Below, piece after piece: positions 52,207 to 61,662 of a stretch of DNA of 64,000 nt; position 1 is the first letter of the stretch; the number at the start of each line of letters is the position of its first letter. Origin of the DNA: Halomonas denitrificans (GTDB taxonomy: Bacteria > Pseudomonadota > Gammaproteobacteria > Xanthomonadales > Wenzhouxiangellaceae). The stretch lies in the NCBI GenBank assembly GCA_019800895.1, contig JAHVKF010000003.1:558001-622000 (forward strand), in the 5' to 3' direction. The notes under the pieces are model-generated. The model did no database searches and had not been told where the DNA came from. It saw only the letters and a program-made list of their open reading frames with translations. Position numbers and translations under genes: made by a program.

Positions 52207-53550
52207 TCAGTCGGCCAGGCGGGCGAACAGGTCGTACGCGTCGTGTCCCTCGATCGCGACGTCGACGAAGTCGCCCGGCGCCAGGTGGCCGGCGCCGGAG
52301 ACGATGACGTTGCCGTCGATCTCCGGCGCGTCGCCGTAGCTGCGCGCGATCGCCGCGTCGCCCTCCACGCCGTCGACGATCACCGGCTCGACCTGGCCGA
52401 CCCGGCGGGCCAGGCGCCGCTCGCTGATCACCTGCTGGTGCTCCATGAAGCGGTGCCAGCGCTCTTCCTTGACCTCCTCCGGCACCGGGTTCGGCAGCGC
52501 GTTGGCCGCGGCCCCCTCGACCGGCGAGTACTTGAAGCAGCCGACCCGGTCGAGGTCGGCCTCGTCCAGCCAGTCCAGCAGCTCCTGGAAATCCTCCTCG
52601 GTCTCGCCGGGAAAGCCGACGATGAAGGTCGAGCGGATGACCAGGTGCGGGCAGGTCTGGCGCCAGGCCCGGATGCGTTCCAGCGTGTTCTCGGCCGCGG
52701 CCGGTCGCTTCATGGCCTTCAGCACCCGCGTCGAGGCGTGCTGGAACGGAATGTCGAGGTAGGGCAGGATCGCGCCCTCGGCCATCAGCGGAATGATCCG
52801 GTCGACGTGCGGGTAGGGGTAGACGTAGTGCAACCGCACCCAGGCCTCCATGTCGCCGAGCTCCCGGGCCAGGTCGTACAGGCGCGTCTCGACCTCGCGG
52901 TCCTTCCAGTAGTCCTTCCGGTAGCGCGTGTCGACGCCGTAGGCACTCGTGTCCTGGCTGATGACCAGCAGTTCGCGCACCCCGCGCTCGACCAGCTGCT
53001 CGGCCTCGCGCAGGACCATGCCGATCGGACGGCTGACCAGGTCGCCGCGCATCGCCGGGATGATGCAGAAGCGGCAGCGGTGGTTGCAGCCCTCGGAGAT
53101 CTTCAGGTAGGCGTAGTGGCCCGGCGTCAGCTTCAGCCCCGCCGGTGGAACCAGGTCGGTGAACGGGTCGTGCGGGCGGGGCAGGCTGCGGTTCACCGCG
53201 CCGAGCACCGCCTCGGCCTGGTGCGGGCCGGTCACGCCGAGGACCTTGGGGTGGATCGACGTGATGTCTTCGGGCTTGGCGCCCATGCAGCCGGTCACCA
53301 GGACCTTGCCGTTGGCGTCGAGGGCGTCGCCGATGGCTTCCAGCGATTCGGCCTTGGCCGCATCGATGAACCCGCAGGTGTTGACGATCACCAGGTCGGC
53401 GTCGGCGTGATCGCCGACCAACCGATAGCCCTGCTGGCGCAGGCCCGTGACGATCTGCTCGGAATCGACCAGTGCCTTCGGGCAGCCCAGGCTGACCAGG
53501 CCGACCGCGGGCGCGCCGGATTCTTCGGATGGGGTGGGAGCGGTACTCAT
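52207..53550 (-). CDS. rimO: Ribosomal protein S12 methylthiotransferase RimO
   Basis: A radical-SAM methylthiotransferase acting on an Asp of ribosomal protein S12. The 447-residue protein has the UPF0004 domain with Cys23, Cys59 and Cys88, the radical-SAM cluster at Cys155, Cys159 and Cys162 (CNHRCRFC), and a C-terminal TRAM domain ([16 protein letters not shown]). The [15 protein letters not shown] start is specific for RimO as opposed to MiaB. Confidence 0.96.
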   Translation of the reverse strand: MSTAPTPSEESGAPAVGLVSLGCPKALVDSEQIVTGLRQQGYRLVGDHADADLVIVNTCGFIDAAKAESLEAIGDALDANGKVLVTGCMGAKPEDITSIHPKVLGVTGPHQAEAVLGAVNRSLPRPHDPFTDLVPPAGLKLTPGHYAYLKISEGCNHRCRFCIIPAMRGDLVSRPIGMVLREAEQLVERGVRELLVISQDTSAYGVDTRYRKDYWKDREVETRLYDLARELGDMEAWVRLHYVYPYPHVDRIIPLMAEGAILPYLDIPFQHASTRVLKAMKRPAAAENTLERIRAWRQTCPHLVIRSTFIVGFPGETEEDFQELLDWLDEADLDRVGCFKYSPVEGAAANALPNPVPEEVKEERWHRFMEHQQVISERRLARRVGQVEPVIVDGVEGDAAIARSYGDAPEIDGNVIVSGAGHLAPGDFVDVAIEGHDAYDLFARLAD

Positions 53551-53590
53551 GGGCGCGTATTGTACGCGCCGTGACCGCCGGCGATCCGCG

Positions 53591-54361
53591 TCAGTCGGCC
53601 CGCCGGCAGGCCTCGACCACGTGGCGCAGCCGATCGATGCCGTCGAGCAGGCGCGGGCCCGGCCGGCCCAGCCAGGCCTCGCTGACCGGTACGATGCGCT
53701 GCCTGCGAACCGCCGGGATGTCCTGCCAGCCGTCGCGCCGCGCGACGACGTGGGGCCGGTACTTGGCCTCCTCGACCCCGCACCAGCTCATGACCACGGC
53801 TTCCGGCGCGGCGCGACGGGCGTCCTCGGGGGTGATCTCCAGGCTCTCGGCGTCGCGGTCCGCGAACGGGTTGACACCGCCGGCCAGTTCGAGCATCTCG
53901 TTGACCCAGCTCTTCCTGCCGGGAACGATGACCGGCTTCGGCCACCATTCGACCAGGATCGGCACCGGATCGGCCGGGGCGGGGCGGTCGTGCAGCGCCT
54001 CGAACCGCTCGAGGATCGGCTTCGCGGCGTCTGTCGCGTCCAGTGCCTCGGCGATCCGGCGGATGTCGGCGGCGACATCGGCCAGCGAGTGGGGCCGCGT
54101 GACCAGGCAGGGCAGGCCGGCGGCCTCGAGCTTCGCCAGACAGCGCTCGTGGCCCGGGACGGTCAGCGACGTGACCACCAGGTCCGGCTGAAGCGCCGCG
54201 ACGCGGTCGACATCGATATCCAGGTCCGGCCCGATGCGGGGCAGGGCATCGACGACGTCGGGCGGATGATCCGAGTGGTCGTCGACCCCGACCAGCCAGT
54301 CGGCCCGGCCCAGCGCGCAGACGATCTCGGTGTTGGAGCAGGTGTGGGCGACGATGCGCAT
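53591..54361 (-). CDS. BtuF-like cobalamin-binding-type periplasmic-binding-fold protein
   Basis: A 256-residue protein of the helical-backbone metal/cobalamin-binding family (BtuF/FecB): [27 protein letters not shown] near the N-terminus, [16 protein letters not shown], and [12 protein letters not shown]. It has no signal peptide, so it may be cytoplasmic, as known for some orphan family members. No transporter gene is adjacent. It follows rimO on the same strand. Confidence 0.75.
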   Translation of the reverse strand: MRIVAHTCSNTEIVCALGRADWLVGVDDHSDHPPDVVDALPRIGPDLDIDVDRVAALQPDLVVTSLTVPGHERCLAKLEAAGLPCLVTRPHSLADVAADIRRIAEALDATDAAKPILERFEALHDRPAPADPVPILVEWWPKPVIVPGRKSWVNEMLELAGGVNPFADRDAESLEITPEDARRAAPEAVVMSWCGVEEAKYRPHVVARRDGWQDIPAVRRQRIVPVSEAWLGRPGPRLLDGIDRLRHVVEACRRAD

Positions 54362-54417
54362 GGTGCCAGTGTAGTGTGCCGGCCCGCGCGCCCGACCGTC
54401 GACTTCGGCCGGGAACG

Positions 54418-56793
54418 TCAATCCAGCGGTTCGTCCCGTCGTTGCTCGAAGTACGCGCGCTGCGCGGCCACACCGTCGCCGAGCGCCTCCAGCGCCGCCC
54501 GGAAGCGGGGGTGGTCGCGCAAGCGATCGAATACCGGCAGGCTCTCCAACCCCCACCAGTAGTAGCGCCAGCCGCTGCGGACCAACGTCTCGAACTCGTC
54601 CAGCGCGTCCTCGTCGCGGCCCTGCAGGGTGAGCAGCCAGACGCGCTCGTAGCCGGCCACCATCCACGGGCCCTTCTCGACCCGGGTTCGCTCGATGGTG
54701 TCGGCGAGCGCCTCCAGCAGCGGGCCGTCCTGGACCGACGTGCCTTGGCGGCGCAGGCAGAGCACCGCGGTCTTGGCGGCGATCAACCGCGTCGGGTCGA
54801 CCTGCGGGGCCGCCTCGAACAGTTCCGGGAAGGACTCGCGGAGAACCTCGAGAGCGGCGTTGCAATCGGTCATCGAGTAGGCCTGGGCCAGCAGCGCCTT
54901 GGACATCGGTTCGCGGTTGCCCAGCGCGTAGATCGTCTCGAGTTGCTCGACGTGCTCGTCCCAATCGCCCTCGAAGGCCGCGATGGCCTGTCGAAGATAG
55001 GGGATGCGCAGCGGCAGGTCGTGCTCGGCCGCCAGCGCATCGGTGCATCGGCGGGCCGAGTCCGAGTCGCCGAGCTGCAGGTGGAACTCGCACACGCGGA
55101 ACCAGCGTGCGCCGGAATCGGGGTCGAGTTCGCGCTGGCGCAGGATGTAGCGCATCGCCTCGCCGGTTTCGCCGGTCTGGGCCAGGTAGGTCGCCAGCCG
55201 GTCGTAGGCCAACGGGAAATCCGGGCGGTCGCGGATGATCCGCCGCAGCCGGAACAGGGCTTCCTCGGCCCGTCCCTGGGCCCAGTAGGCGTCGGCCAGC
55301 CAGACCACCCCGATGCCGGCGAATGGATCCAGCCGCACTGCGGTCCGGAGCGGCTCGATCGCGTCCTCGTAGCGGCCGTCGCGGAACAGGATCCGTCCCA
55401 GTCCGCGCTGCGCGATGGGGTCGTTCGGGTTCAGCTCGACCGCGCGACGGTAGCTGGCGATCGCCTCGTCGATCCGGCCGCTGCGGAAATGCCAGTCGCC
55501 GGTGGCCCGGATCACCAGCGGATGATCCGGATCGATGCGCCGGGCGCGGTCGATGTACTCCTCGGTGAAATCGTGGACGTCCTCGCGCGTTCGCATCGGT
55601 CCCTGGCTGCGCTGCATGCCGATGGCATCGACCAGGCGGACCAGGGCCTCCACGTTGTCGGGGTCGAGTTCCAGTGCACGCTCGAACAGCGCGCGCGCCT
55701 CGGTCGCCGAGGCGAGCGTGAAATTGTCCGCCGCGAAACGACCCCGGGTGATCAGGTCGTGGACCTGCTGGTTCTCCGGATGGGCGGTCACGGTGTCGGC
55801 GAGCAGCGTGTCGGTGAGCGTGTCGCTGACGAGATTGGCGATCTCGTCCTGGACGTCGAACAGGTCGTCGAGCGGTCGATCGTAGGTACGCGACCACAGG
55901 TGGCGCTCGTTCCCGGTCTCGATGAGCTGGGCCAGCACACGGACCGTGTCGCCGTCGCGCTGTACGCTGCCTTCGAGCACGGCGTCCACGCCGAGCCGGT
56001 CGGCGACCTCGCGGATGCTCACGTCGCGACCCTGGAACGCGAAGGCCGAGGTGCGGGCCACGACTTCGAGCTCCGGCGACTGGGCCAGCATGTGGGTGAT
56101 CCGGTCGACAAGGCCGTCGGCGAAGAACCGGTGATCGCTGCCGGCGCTCATGTCGAGGAAGGGCAGGACGACCACCGATGGCCGAGTCTGTCCCGCAGGC
56201 TTGGACGCTGGCGCCGGGTCACCGGCCACCGGACCACCGGGCTCTGCAGGCCGGGCGTCCACCGCGATCTCTTCGCCGGAGGGCACGTCGTCCGCCCGAT
56301 CGAACAGGAACGGCGCCGCCACCGCGAGCGCAAGGGCGGCCGCCAGTGCCAGGGCGACCCCGGCGCGCGGACCGCGCGCTCGCTGCGGGTGCGGCGGCGG
56401 GATCGTTCCGCCCTCGGCCGGTGAGTCGGCGTGGTCCGCGACGGGCATCGGTCGCCCTGCGAGATCGCTCACGGCCTCCGGCACCAGCCGGTAGCCGCGC
56501 CGTGGAACCGCCACGATCACGCCGTGCGGCCGCCGCGTATCGCCCAGTTCGCGGCGCAGCGAGGACACCGCAACGTTGACCGAATCGTCGCTGGCCGCCT
56601 CGAGGTGTCCCCACACGTTCTCGATGATGTCGTCGCGGCTCAGGACGTCGCCTGCGTGCTCGACGAAGTAGGCCAGTAACGCGAGCAGCCGGGGCGCCAG
56701 AAAGCGCTCCTGGCCGTCCTGGACGATTCGGCCCCCTTCGAGATCGATCGCCCGACCCCGGATTTCGATGTTCCGCACCTGGTGATTCCCCAT
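54418..56793 (-). CDS. CadC-like membrane regulator: OmpR-type wHTH, TM, TolB_N-like and TPR domains
   Basis: A 791-residue one-component regulator. Residues 1-106 form an OmpR/PhoB winged helix (ALLAYFVEHAGDVLSRDDIIENVWG, SVNVAVSSLRRELGD, VPRRGYRLVP). One transmembrane helix lies near 142-162 (ALALAAALALAVAAPFLF). Then comes a periplasmic FlgO/TolB-N-like domain (VVVLPFLDMSAGSDHRFFADGL, VDAVLEGSVQRDGDTVRV) and about ten TPR units. Such proteins sense envelope conditions and act directly on DNA; the signal and targets are unknown. The Met in MGNHQVRNIE was taken as start. Confidence 0.85.
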   Translation of the reverse strand: MGNHQVRNIEIRGRAIDLEGGRIVQDGQERFLAPRLLALLAYFVEHAGDVLSRDDIIENVWGHLEAASDDSVNVAVSSLRRELGDTRRPHGVIVAVPRRGYRLVPEAVSDLAGRPMPVADHADSPAEGGTIPPPHPQRARGPRAGVALALAAALALAVAAPFLFDRADDVPSGEEIAVDARPAEPGGPVAGDPAPASKPAGQTRPSVVVLPFLDMSAGSDHRFFADGLVDRITHMLAQSPELEVVARTSAFAFQGRDVSIREVADRLGVDAVLEGSVQRDGDTVRVLAQLIETGNERHLWSRTYDRPLDDLFDVQDEIANLVSDTLTDTLLADTVTAHPENQQVHDLITRGRFAADNFTLASATEARALFERALELDPDNVEALVRLVDAIGMQRSQGPMRTREDVHDFTEEYIDRARRIDPDHPLVIRATGDWHFRSGRIDEAIASYRRAVELNPNDPIAQRGLGRILFRDGRYEDAIEPLRTAVRLDPFAGIGVVWLADAYWAQGRAEEALFRLRRIIRDRPDFPLAYDRLATYLAQTGETGEAMRYILRQRELDPDSGARWFRVCEFHLQLGDSDSARRCTDALAAEHDLPLRIPYLRQAIAAFEGDWDEHVEQLETIYALGNREPMSKALLAQAYSMTDCNAALEVLRESFPELFEAAPQVDPTRLIAAKTAVLCLRRQGTSVQDGPLLEALADTIERTRVEKGPWMVAGYERVWLLTLQGRDEDALDEFETLVRSGWRYYWWGLESLPVFDRLRDHPRFRAALEALGDGVAAQRAYFEQRRDEPLD

Positions 56794-57186
56794 TCCGGCG
56801 ACCGGGCGGCGCCCCATGGAGGAGTGCGCCGCGATCCGGCCGATGACCGGACGAGTGTCGCATTCCAACTCGGTTCGATCAAGCGCGAACCGTGGAGAAA
56901 AGGAGGTTTATATCGCTGAAAAATATGAACTTTGATCCGCAGGAATCGAAAGAACGGACACCGGCTGATGGTCGAATTGCAGTGGAACGCGACCGCAGGG
57001 GCGACCAGGTGCATGGTGATTCACGGGCCAGGCCTATGCCCCGCACCTCACGCGAGGACGTTTCGACCGGCGGCTTCGGAACGACCGATTGTCCATTGCC
57101 GATACGTGTTCATCCGGCTCGGCCGATCGAGAAAAACGCCGGGCGGGGCCCGGCGTCGTGGTACAGCGTCCGGCGGGGCGGCCGGG
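56794..57186. other. Gap between the CadC-like and PDZ genes
   Basis: No convincing gene lies in these 393 bases. It holds the promoter region of the CadC-like gene (an AT-rich stretch around 56905-56935, TATAAA on the minus strand) and the terminator of the PDZ operon at 57132-57156. A perfect AAGGAGGT lies at 56900-56907 but no ATG or GTG is at a usable distance. Confidence 0.55.
57132..57156 (-). terminator. Terminator of the sigma-PDZ operon (minus strand)
   Basis: On the minus strand CGCCGGGC pairs with GCCCGGCG around CCC and is followed by TTTTTC. It lies about 30 bases past the PDZ stop. Confidence 0.8.
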
Positions 57187-58287
57187 TCAGTAGGTGCCGG
57201 TCGGGACCGGAGCCGCGGGCCGTGCCGGTCGTGGCGGCCGCGGGGCGCCCATACCGACTTCGCGCTTGCGATGCAGACGTGGGAAGCGGCTTTCGGGCAC
57301 GGTGCCTTCGACCTGCTGCAGCGTGCCGTCACGCATGATCTCGAGCACCACCGTATCGCCGGCTTCGCGGTCGAGCATCGCGCGGCCCAGGTCGGCCGGG
57401 CGGCTGATGCTCTCGCCGTCGATCGACAGGATCACGTCGCCGTCGGCGAGCTGCAGCGGATTGTCGTCGCCGATTCGCAGCACGACCACGCCGTCACCGG
57501 TGCCGAAGTAGGACGCCAGGCCGTCGTGGTTGCTGACCAGGTCGGAGTCGCCGCCGAGCACGAACAGGCCGGGCAGGCGCGGCGCATGCGGTGCGTCCGG
57601 CGGCATCGGGAAGTCGCCCTCGTGCATGCGGATGATTTCCCGCTCCATGCCTTCCAGGCCCTCGCGGATCGCGTCGACGTCGAGATCGATCTCCGGGGCG
57701 AAGCGGTGAGCGAAGGCATGCAGGCCGTGTTCCGGCGCCGAGGTCTCGACGTCGAAGCTCATGCGCTGGCCGTCCCGCTCGACGACCACCGGCACCACGG
57801 TACCGGCCTCGAGATCGGCGAGGGCATCGCCGATGGTCGCGTTCGCACCGACCGCCATGCCGTTGACCTCGACGACCTTGTCGCCGCTCTGCAGGCCGGC
57901 GGCTTCGGCGCCGCCGCCGGGCGTCAGGCCGAGCACCTCGAAATCGCCGCCTTCGCCGCCGACCAGGATGCCGAGCTTCGGCGTGGTGCCGCCGAACGCG
58001 TGGGCAATGGCCGAATCGACGATGATCTCGATGTTCTCGTCGCCTTCGCCCATCTTCATCTGCCAGCGGCCCCGGTGGCCGCCCTCCTCGACCAGCTGGC
58101 GCTGGAGCCGGGCCATCCGGCGGGCGGCCTCGGCCAGTTCGGCGCGGGCGGCGTCGAGCTCGGCACGGAGTGCGTCGCGCTGCGCCTGCTGCTCTGCGCT
58201 GGTGGCGCCCTCGCTCTGGGCGAGCGCCAGCGGCGACAGCAGCAGCGCGCCGGACAACAGCAGGGGCTTGATCATCGGTCGTTTCAT
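57187..58287 (-). CDS. Exported protein with two PDZ domains, no protease domain
   Basis: A 366-residue protein with a signal peptide (LLLSGALLLSPLALA-Q). A coiled coil follows (about 27-70, ALRAELDAARAELAEAARRM). Two PDZ-like domains come next: about 105-180 (KLGILVGGEGGDFEVLGLTPGGGAEAAGLQSGDKVVEVNG, seen in pieces) and about 240-330 (YFGTGDGVVVLRIGDDNP, LADGDVILSIDGESI). The last 40 residues are Pro/Arg-rich. No catalytic Ser-His-Asp is seen, so it is a binding protein. It is the last gene of an operon with an ECF sigma factor and a membrane protein. Confidence 0.78.
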   Translation of the reverse strand: MKRPMIKPLLLSGALLLSPLALAQSEGATSAEQQAQRDALRAELDAARAELAEAARRMARLQRQLVEEGGHRGRWQMKMGEGDENIEIIVDSAIAHAFGGTTPKLGILVGGEGGDFEVLGLTPGGGAEAAGLQSGDKVVEVNGMAVGANATIGDALADLEAGTVVPVVVERDGQRMSFDVETSAPEHGLHAFAHRFAPEIDLDVDAIREGLEGMEREIIRMHEGDFPMPPDAPHAPRLPGLFVLGGDSDLVSNHDGLASYFGTGDGVVVLRIGDDNPLQLADGDVILSIDGESISRPADLGRAMLDREAGDTVVLEIMRDGTLQQVEGTVPESRFPRLHRKREVGMGAPRPPRPARPAAPVPTGTY

Positions 58288-58348
58288 GACATTCCTCCGG
58301 TTTCGGATCGGGCAAGGCCCGGTTGGGGTTCTGATTCGTTCTTCGGTG

Positions 58349-58861
58349 TCAGTAGCTGGCCAGCATCATCTCGCTGCGCCAGTCGGAACGGATGTAGCGC
58401 TGGTTGATCTCGCCGAGCAGCGCCACGCGCTCGGCCCAGAGCACCGGGTCGTAGGGCGATTGTTCGATCTGCACGTCCAGCCAGGCCAGCTCCTGCTCCA
58501 GCCGCGCGACCGAGTCGGCGGTCGATGCGCTGACCGCGCCGTAGCGGTAGTCCTCGAGCTGCGACTCGAGGGCGGACGACACGGCCTGCAGCCGGATCAG
58601 CGGGTCGATGCCGTCGTCCGGGGACGCCGGTACCGGGCCGTAGGTTCCGCGCAGCAGGGCGATGCTCAGGGCCAGCGCGGCCACGGTGGCGGCCATGGCC
58701 AGGGGCACCCAGCCGCGTCGCGGTGCACTTCCGCTACCGGATCGGGCATCCAGTGCGCTCTCGATGTCGGACCAGAGGCCGTCCGGCGCCTCGAGCGGTG
58801 GCAGCGACTTCAGGTTCAGCGGATCCCTGTTTCGGGTCATCGTGGTGTGGTCATCGGCCAT
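58349..58861 (-). CDS. Single-pass membrane protein, probable anti-sigma factor
   Basis: A 170-residue protein. The first 50 residues are cytoplasmic (SLPPLEAPDGLWSDIESALDARS), one transmembrane helix covers about 51-70 (WVPLAMAATVAALALSIALL), and the periplasmic part is helical (LEQELAWLDVQIEQSPYDP). The size, topology and position right behind an ECF sigma gene, with an 11-base overlap, are those of an anti-sigma factor, but no zinc-binding HxxxCxxC or other known anti-sigma domain is seen. A Met seven codons later is an alternative start. Confidence 0.65.
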   Translation of the reverse strand: MADDHTTMTRNRDPLNLKSLPPLEAPDGLWSDIESALDARSGSGSAPRRGWVPLAMAATVAALALSIALLRGTYGPVPASPDDGIDPLIRLQAVSSALESQLEDYRYGAVSASTADSVARLEQELAWLDVQIEQSPYDPVLWAERVALLGEINQRYIRSDWRSEMMLASY

Positions 58862-59441
58862 GGGGCATCGACCTCGCGGTGGTGTTCGCCGGTTCGGGAT
58901 CGGTCCCGGGACCGGCCGGTGGTTGCAGCGGGGCTTGCAGCCATTGGCGCGCCTTCGAACGCGCCCGGCTGAGCCGGGTCTTCGACCAGGGAATGCTCTG
59001 GTCCAGCGTTTCGGCGATCTCGCCATGGGTCAGGCCCTCCACGTCGTGGAGCCAGAGCACGGCGCGGTCGAGGGCATCCAGCCGGCCCAGGGCGCGCAGC
59101 AGGTCCAGCGCGCCATCGTGGTCCGGGGCCGCCTCGGCCGGCTCGTGGTGCTCGGGCAGCGGGTCCATCGAGCGCCGACCGGCATCCATCACCTGGTTGA
59201 CGACGATCCGCCGCAGCCAGGCGCCGAAGCGGTCGGCGCGTTCGAGCTGGGCGATCTTCTCGAAGGCCTTGACGAAGCCGTTCTGCACGGCGTCCCAGGC
59301 GGTGGCCTCGCTGCCGGACAGGCGCACCGCCAGCGTCCAGGCCGGCCGCGAATAGTCGCGGTAGACCTGCTCCTGGGTGCGCCGGCAGTCGCGCTTCAGC
59401 GCGGCCAGCGAGATGTCGTCGAGAGGCGTCGAGAAGTCCAT
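58851..59441 (-). CDS. ECF sigma-70 family RNA polymerase sigma factor
   Basis: A 196-residue ECF sigma factor. Region 2 reads ALKRDCRRTQEQVYRDYSRPAWTLAVRLSGSEATAWDAVQNGFVKAFEKI with the -10 recognition helix after it (DRFGAWLRRIVVNQVMDAGRR). Region 4 has LDRAVLWLHDVEGLTHGEIAETL and IPWSKTRLSRARSKARQWL. The start is preceded by AAAGG at eight bases. It heads an operon with a membrane protein and a PDZ protein and is probably autoregulated. Confidence 0.88.
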   Translation of the reverse strand: MDFSTPLDDISLAALKRDCRRTQEQVYRDYSRPAWTLAVRLSGSEATAWDAVQNGFVKAFEKIAQLERADRFGAWLRRIVVNQVMDAGRRSMDPLPEHHEPAEAAPDHDGALDLLRALGRLDALDRAVLWLHDVEGLTHGEIAETLDQSIPWSKTRLSRARSKARQWLQAPLQPPAGPGTDPEPANTTARSMPHGR

Positions 59442-59575
59442 TTCGGTACCTTTGACGCGGGCCATGCGAGAAAGGTCGCAGAAATTTTTCGACGGCGCCA
59501 CCGGGGACGGGCACGACGACGGCGTCCGTGGCACAGTGATGGCCCCGTATCCGAACGCAGAAGCAGATCGAAACC

Positions 59576-60088
59576 ATGGGCCGCTGGCGTCCACCCCCCG
59601 ACAAATCCAGCCCCTACGTCACAGCCGACGGGCTGACGAAGCTGAAGGCCGAGCTGAAGGACCTGTGGCGGGTCCAGCGGCCCGAAGTGGTCAAGGCGCT
59701 CGCCGCGGCCGCGGCCGAGGGCGACCGCTCGGAGAACGCCGAGTACACCTACCGCAAGAAACAGCTCGGCGGCATCGACCGACGGATCCGCTATCTCAGC
59801 AAGCGGATCGACGTGCTGAAACCGATCGAGGGCACGCCTTCGGACCCCGAAAAGGTGTTCTTCGGTGCCACGATCACTGTCGAGGATGCCGACGGTGAGG
59901 AGATCACCTACCGGATCGTGGGGCCCGACGAGATCGACGCTTCCAGGAACTGGATCTCGATCGACTCCCCGCTGGCCCGGGGACTGCTCGGCAAGCGTCT
60001 GGACGACGAGGTCAGTGTCGAAACGCCGGGCGGGATGCGGTCACTGGTGATCGTCGAGATCGAATACGAGGGGGGCGGAGGCCGCTGA
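59576..60088 (+). CDS. greB: Transcription elongation factor GreB
   Basis: A 170-residue Gre factor that restarts backtracked RNA polymerase. The N-terminal coiled coil has the acidic tip ([31 protein letters not shown], in pieces), and the C-terminal FKBP-like part has [11 protein letters not shown], then [27 protein letters not shown]. The [14 protein letters not shown] spacing favours GreB over GreA. It is divergent from the ECF sigma gene and overlaps the convergent peptidase-like gene by 48 bases. Confidence 0.94.
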   Translation: MGRWRPPPDKSSPYVTADGLTKLKAELKDLWRVQRPEVVKALAAAAAEGDRSENAEYTYRKKQLGGIDRRIRYLSKRIDVLKPIEGTPSDPEKVFFGATITVEDADGEEITYRIVGPDEIDASRNWISIDSPLARGLLGKRLDDEVSVETPGGMRSLVIVEIEYEGGGGR

Positions 60089-61027
60089 GCCGGGCGCGGA
60101 AATCGCCCGCCGAAGGGCGGCCGCCCGCGGATCCGGATCGAAGTCCAGCGCCGAACCGTCGAAGGCCAGGCCGAGCCGGCCGAAGGCGCGATCGATGTCC
60201 GGTCGGGCGATGCCGTCCATCAGGCGCTGGTATTCCTGTCGCCAGATCGACGGCGCGGTCAGCGAGCCCAGCTGATCGATCAGGCTGCGCGCGGTCCAGC
60301 GCGAACGCCGGTGCATGCAGCAGCGGTGGAATTCAGCCAGCGCCGAATCCAGCGAGTGGCGCCCGCCGGTCTCGGTGCGCAGGCGCACGTCGACGTTGAG
60401 GAAGAACGAGGCCCCGGTCCAGTAGACCCGGCGGTAGGCGCGCAGCTGGCGCATGCGGGGACTGAGACTGCGCAGGTTCCGGTCCGCGCCCTGGGGGTCG
60501 TTGAAGCCGCGCTGGAAGCCGCGAGCCAGTTCCGTCCAGGCCTCCTGTTCCGAGATCACCCCCGCGCGCGCCTGCAGCAGGTACTGGTAGTACGAGGCCA
60601 GGCCCTCGGTGAACCAGATGTCGCGATTGCCGGGGAACGGGATCAGCAGGTGGGCGGCTTCGTGGAAGCCTCGCCAGTCGGCGTTCAGCGCGTCCAGGTC
60701 GGCGTGCGGGTCGACGTAGAACTCCAGACCGGGCGTCGTGCCGCGCCGGACCCGCCCGAACACCACCGCATCGCCGCCCGTGTCCACGGCCTGCAGGCGC
60801 ACGCTCAAGCGCTGGACGGGGTAGTCGGGGCTGACCGTCAGGACCGCGCCCAGCGCCGTCTGCATCCACTCGGTCCACGGCTCGGGACCGGAGGCCTCGC
60901 GCGGCGGTTCGAGCACCAGGTGGATGGGCGGCGTCGCCGCGAGGACGGCGCAGGGACTCGCCAGCAGCGCCGCGAGCAGGACGGACGCGAAGACAGGCTG
61001 CTTCGTACGTTCTATCGCACGCTTCAT
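60041..61027 (-). CDS. Exported gluzincin-like metallopeptidase homologue
   Basis: A 328-residue protein with a signal peptide ([16 protein letters not shown]). Residues [16 protein letters not shown] and [18 protein letters not shown] form an HExxH...E pattern (HEAAH, then Glu in TEGLA), as in M1/M61-type gluzincins. [18 protein letters not shown] resembles the M61 C-terminal part. The family is otherwise unclear. A peptidase function is plausible but unproven. Its end overlaps greB. Confidence 0.65.
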   Translation of the reverse strand: MKRAIERTKQPVFASVLLAALLASPCAVLAATPPIHLVLEPPREASGPEPWTEWMQTALGAVLTVSPDYPVQRLSVRLQAVDTGGDAVVFGRVRRGTTPGLEFYVDPHADLDALNADWRGFHEAAHLLIPFPGNRDIWFTEGLASYYQYLLQARAGVISEQEAWTELARGFQRGFNDPQGADRNLRSLSPRMRQLRAYRRVYWTGASFFLNVDVRLRTETGGRHSLDSALAEFHRCCMHRRSRWTARSLIDQLGSLTAPSIWRQEYQRLMDGIARPDIDRAFGRLGLAFDGSALDFDPDPRAAALRRAISAPGSAASAPLVFDLDDHQ

Positions 61028-61083
61028 CGATACAGCTTGCGCGGTCGGTGGTGAACGCGGGCTGAACCCGCGTGCCCGGCCGC

Positions 61084-61662
61084 TCAGCCGGGGTTGTAGA
61101 TACGGCTGCCGCGGGCGGCATAGTCGTGGAGAACGGCGGCGGCCTCGGGCTGCATCAGGCCGGTCACGACCTCGATGCCGCGGCGCTGCAGCATGCCGAT
61201 CCAGTCGTCCATCCGCTCGCCCTCGTCGAAGCCCGTGACCTCGGCGTCGTTCTTGGTCGCGCCGCACAGCACGCGCTTCACGCCGGACCAGGGGATCGCG
61301 CCAAGGCACATCGCGCAAGGCTCGCAGGACGTGACCAGCTCCAGTTCGCCGTGCTCGGCCAGGTTCCAGTCGCGAAGGCGCGCCTGGGCGAGACTGAGCG
61401 CAACGATCTCGCCGTGCGCGCTGCTGCAGGCGTCGGGCTCGACCCGGTTGACGCCGGCGGCGACGAGGCGGCCGTCGGCGGACGTGACCAGCGATCCGAA
61501 GGGTCCGCCGGTGCCGCGCTCGACGTTTTGCCGGGAAAGCTCGACGGCCGCCGCCATGCGCGCTTCGTCGTCGGCGTAGCGCTCGGGCTGGGCGGCCAGC
61601 CAGTCGTCGAACCAGTCGGGCAGCTCGATCCGGAAGGCGGACGGGTGGGGCCGGTCGATCAT
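61084..61662 (-). CDS. Nucleoside/guanine deaminase-family zinc protein
   Basis: A 192-residue cytidine-deaminase-fold enzyme. The zinc ligands and catalytic Glu are in SSAHGEIVAL (H-x-E) and TSCEPCAMCLGAIPWSG (PCxxC). The pattern and a C-terminal RIYNPG are like guanine deaminase or related nucleoside deaminases rather than TadA. It overlaps the rlmB stop by four bases (ATGA), so it is translated with rlmB. Confidence 0.82.
   Translation of the reverse strand: MIDRPHPSAFRIELPDWFDDWLAAQPERYADDEARMAAAVELSRQNVERGTGGPFGSLVTSADGRLVAAGVNRVEPDACSSAHGEIVALSLAQARLRDWNLAEHGELELVTSCEPCAMCLGAIPWSGVKRVLCGATKNDAEVTGFDEGERMDDWIGMLQRRGIEVVTGLMQPEAAAVLHDYAARGSRIYNPG

Noticed and set aside
56892-57338. Plus-strand gene behind the perfect AAGGAGGT at 56900-56907
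   Set aside because: The nearest ATG is 17 bases downstream, too far; a CTG start would be needed, and the product is compositionally random and runs into the PDZ gene.
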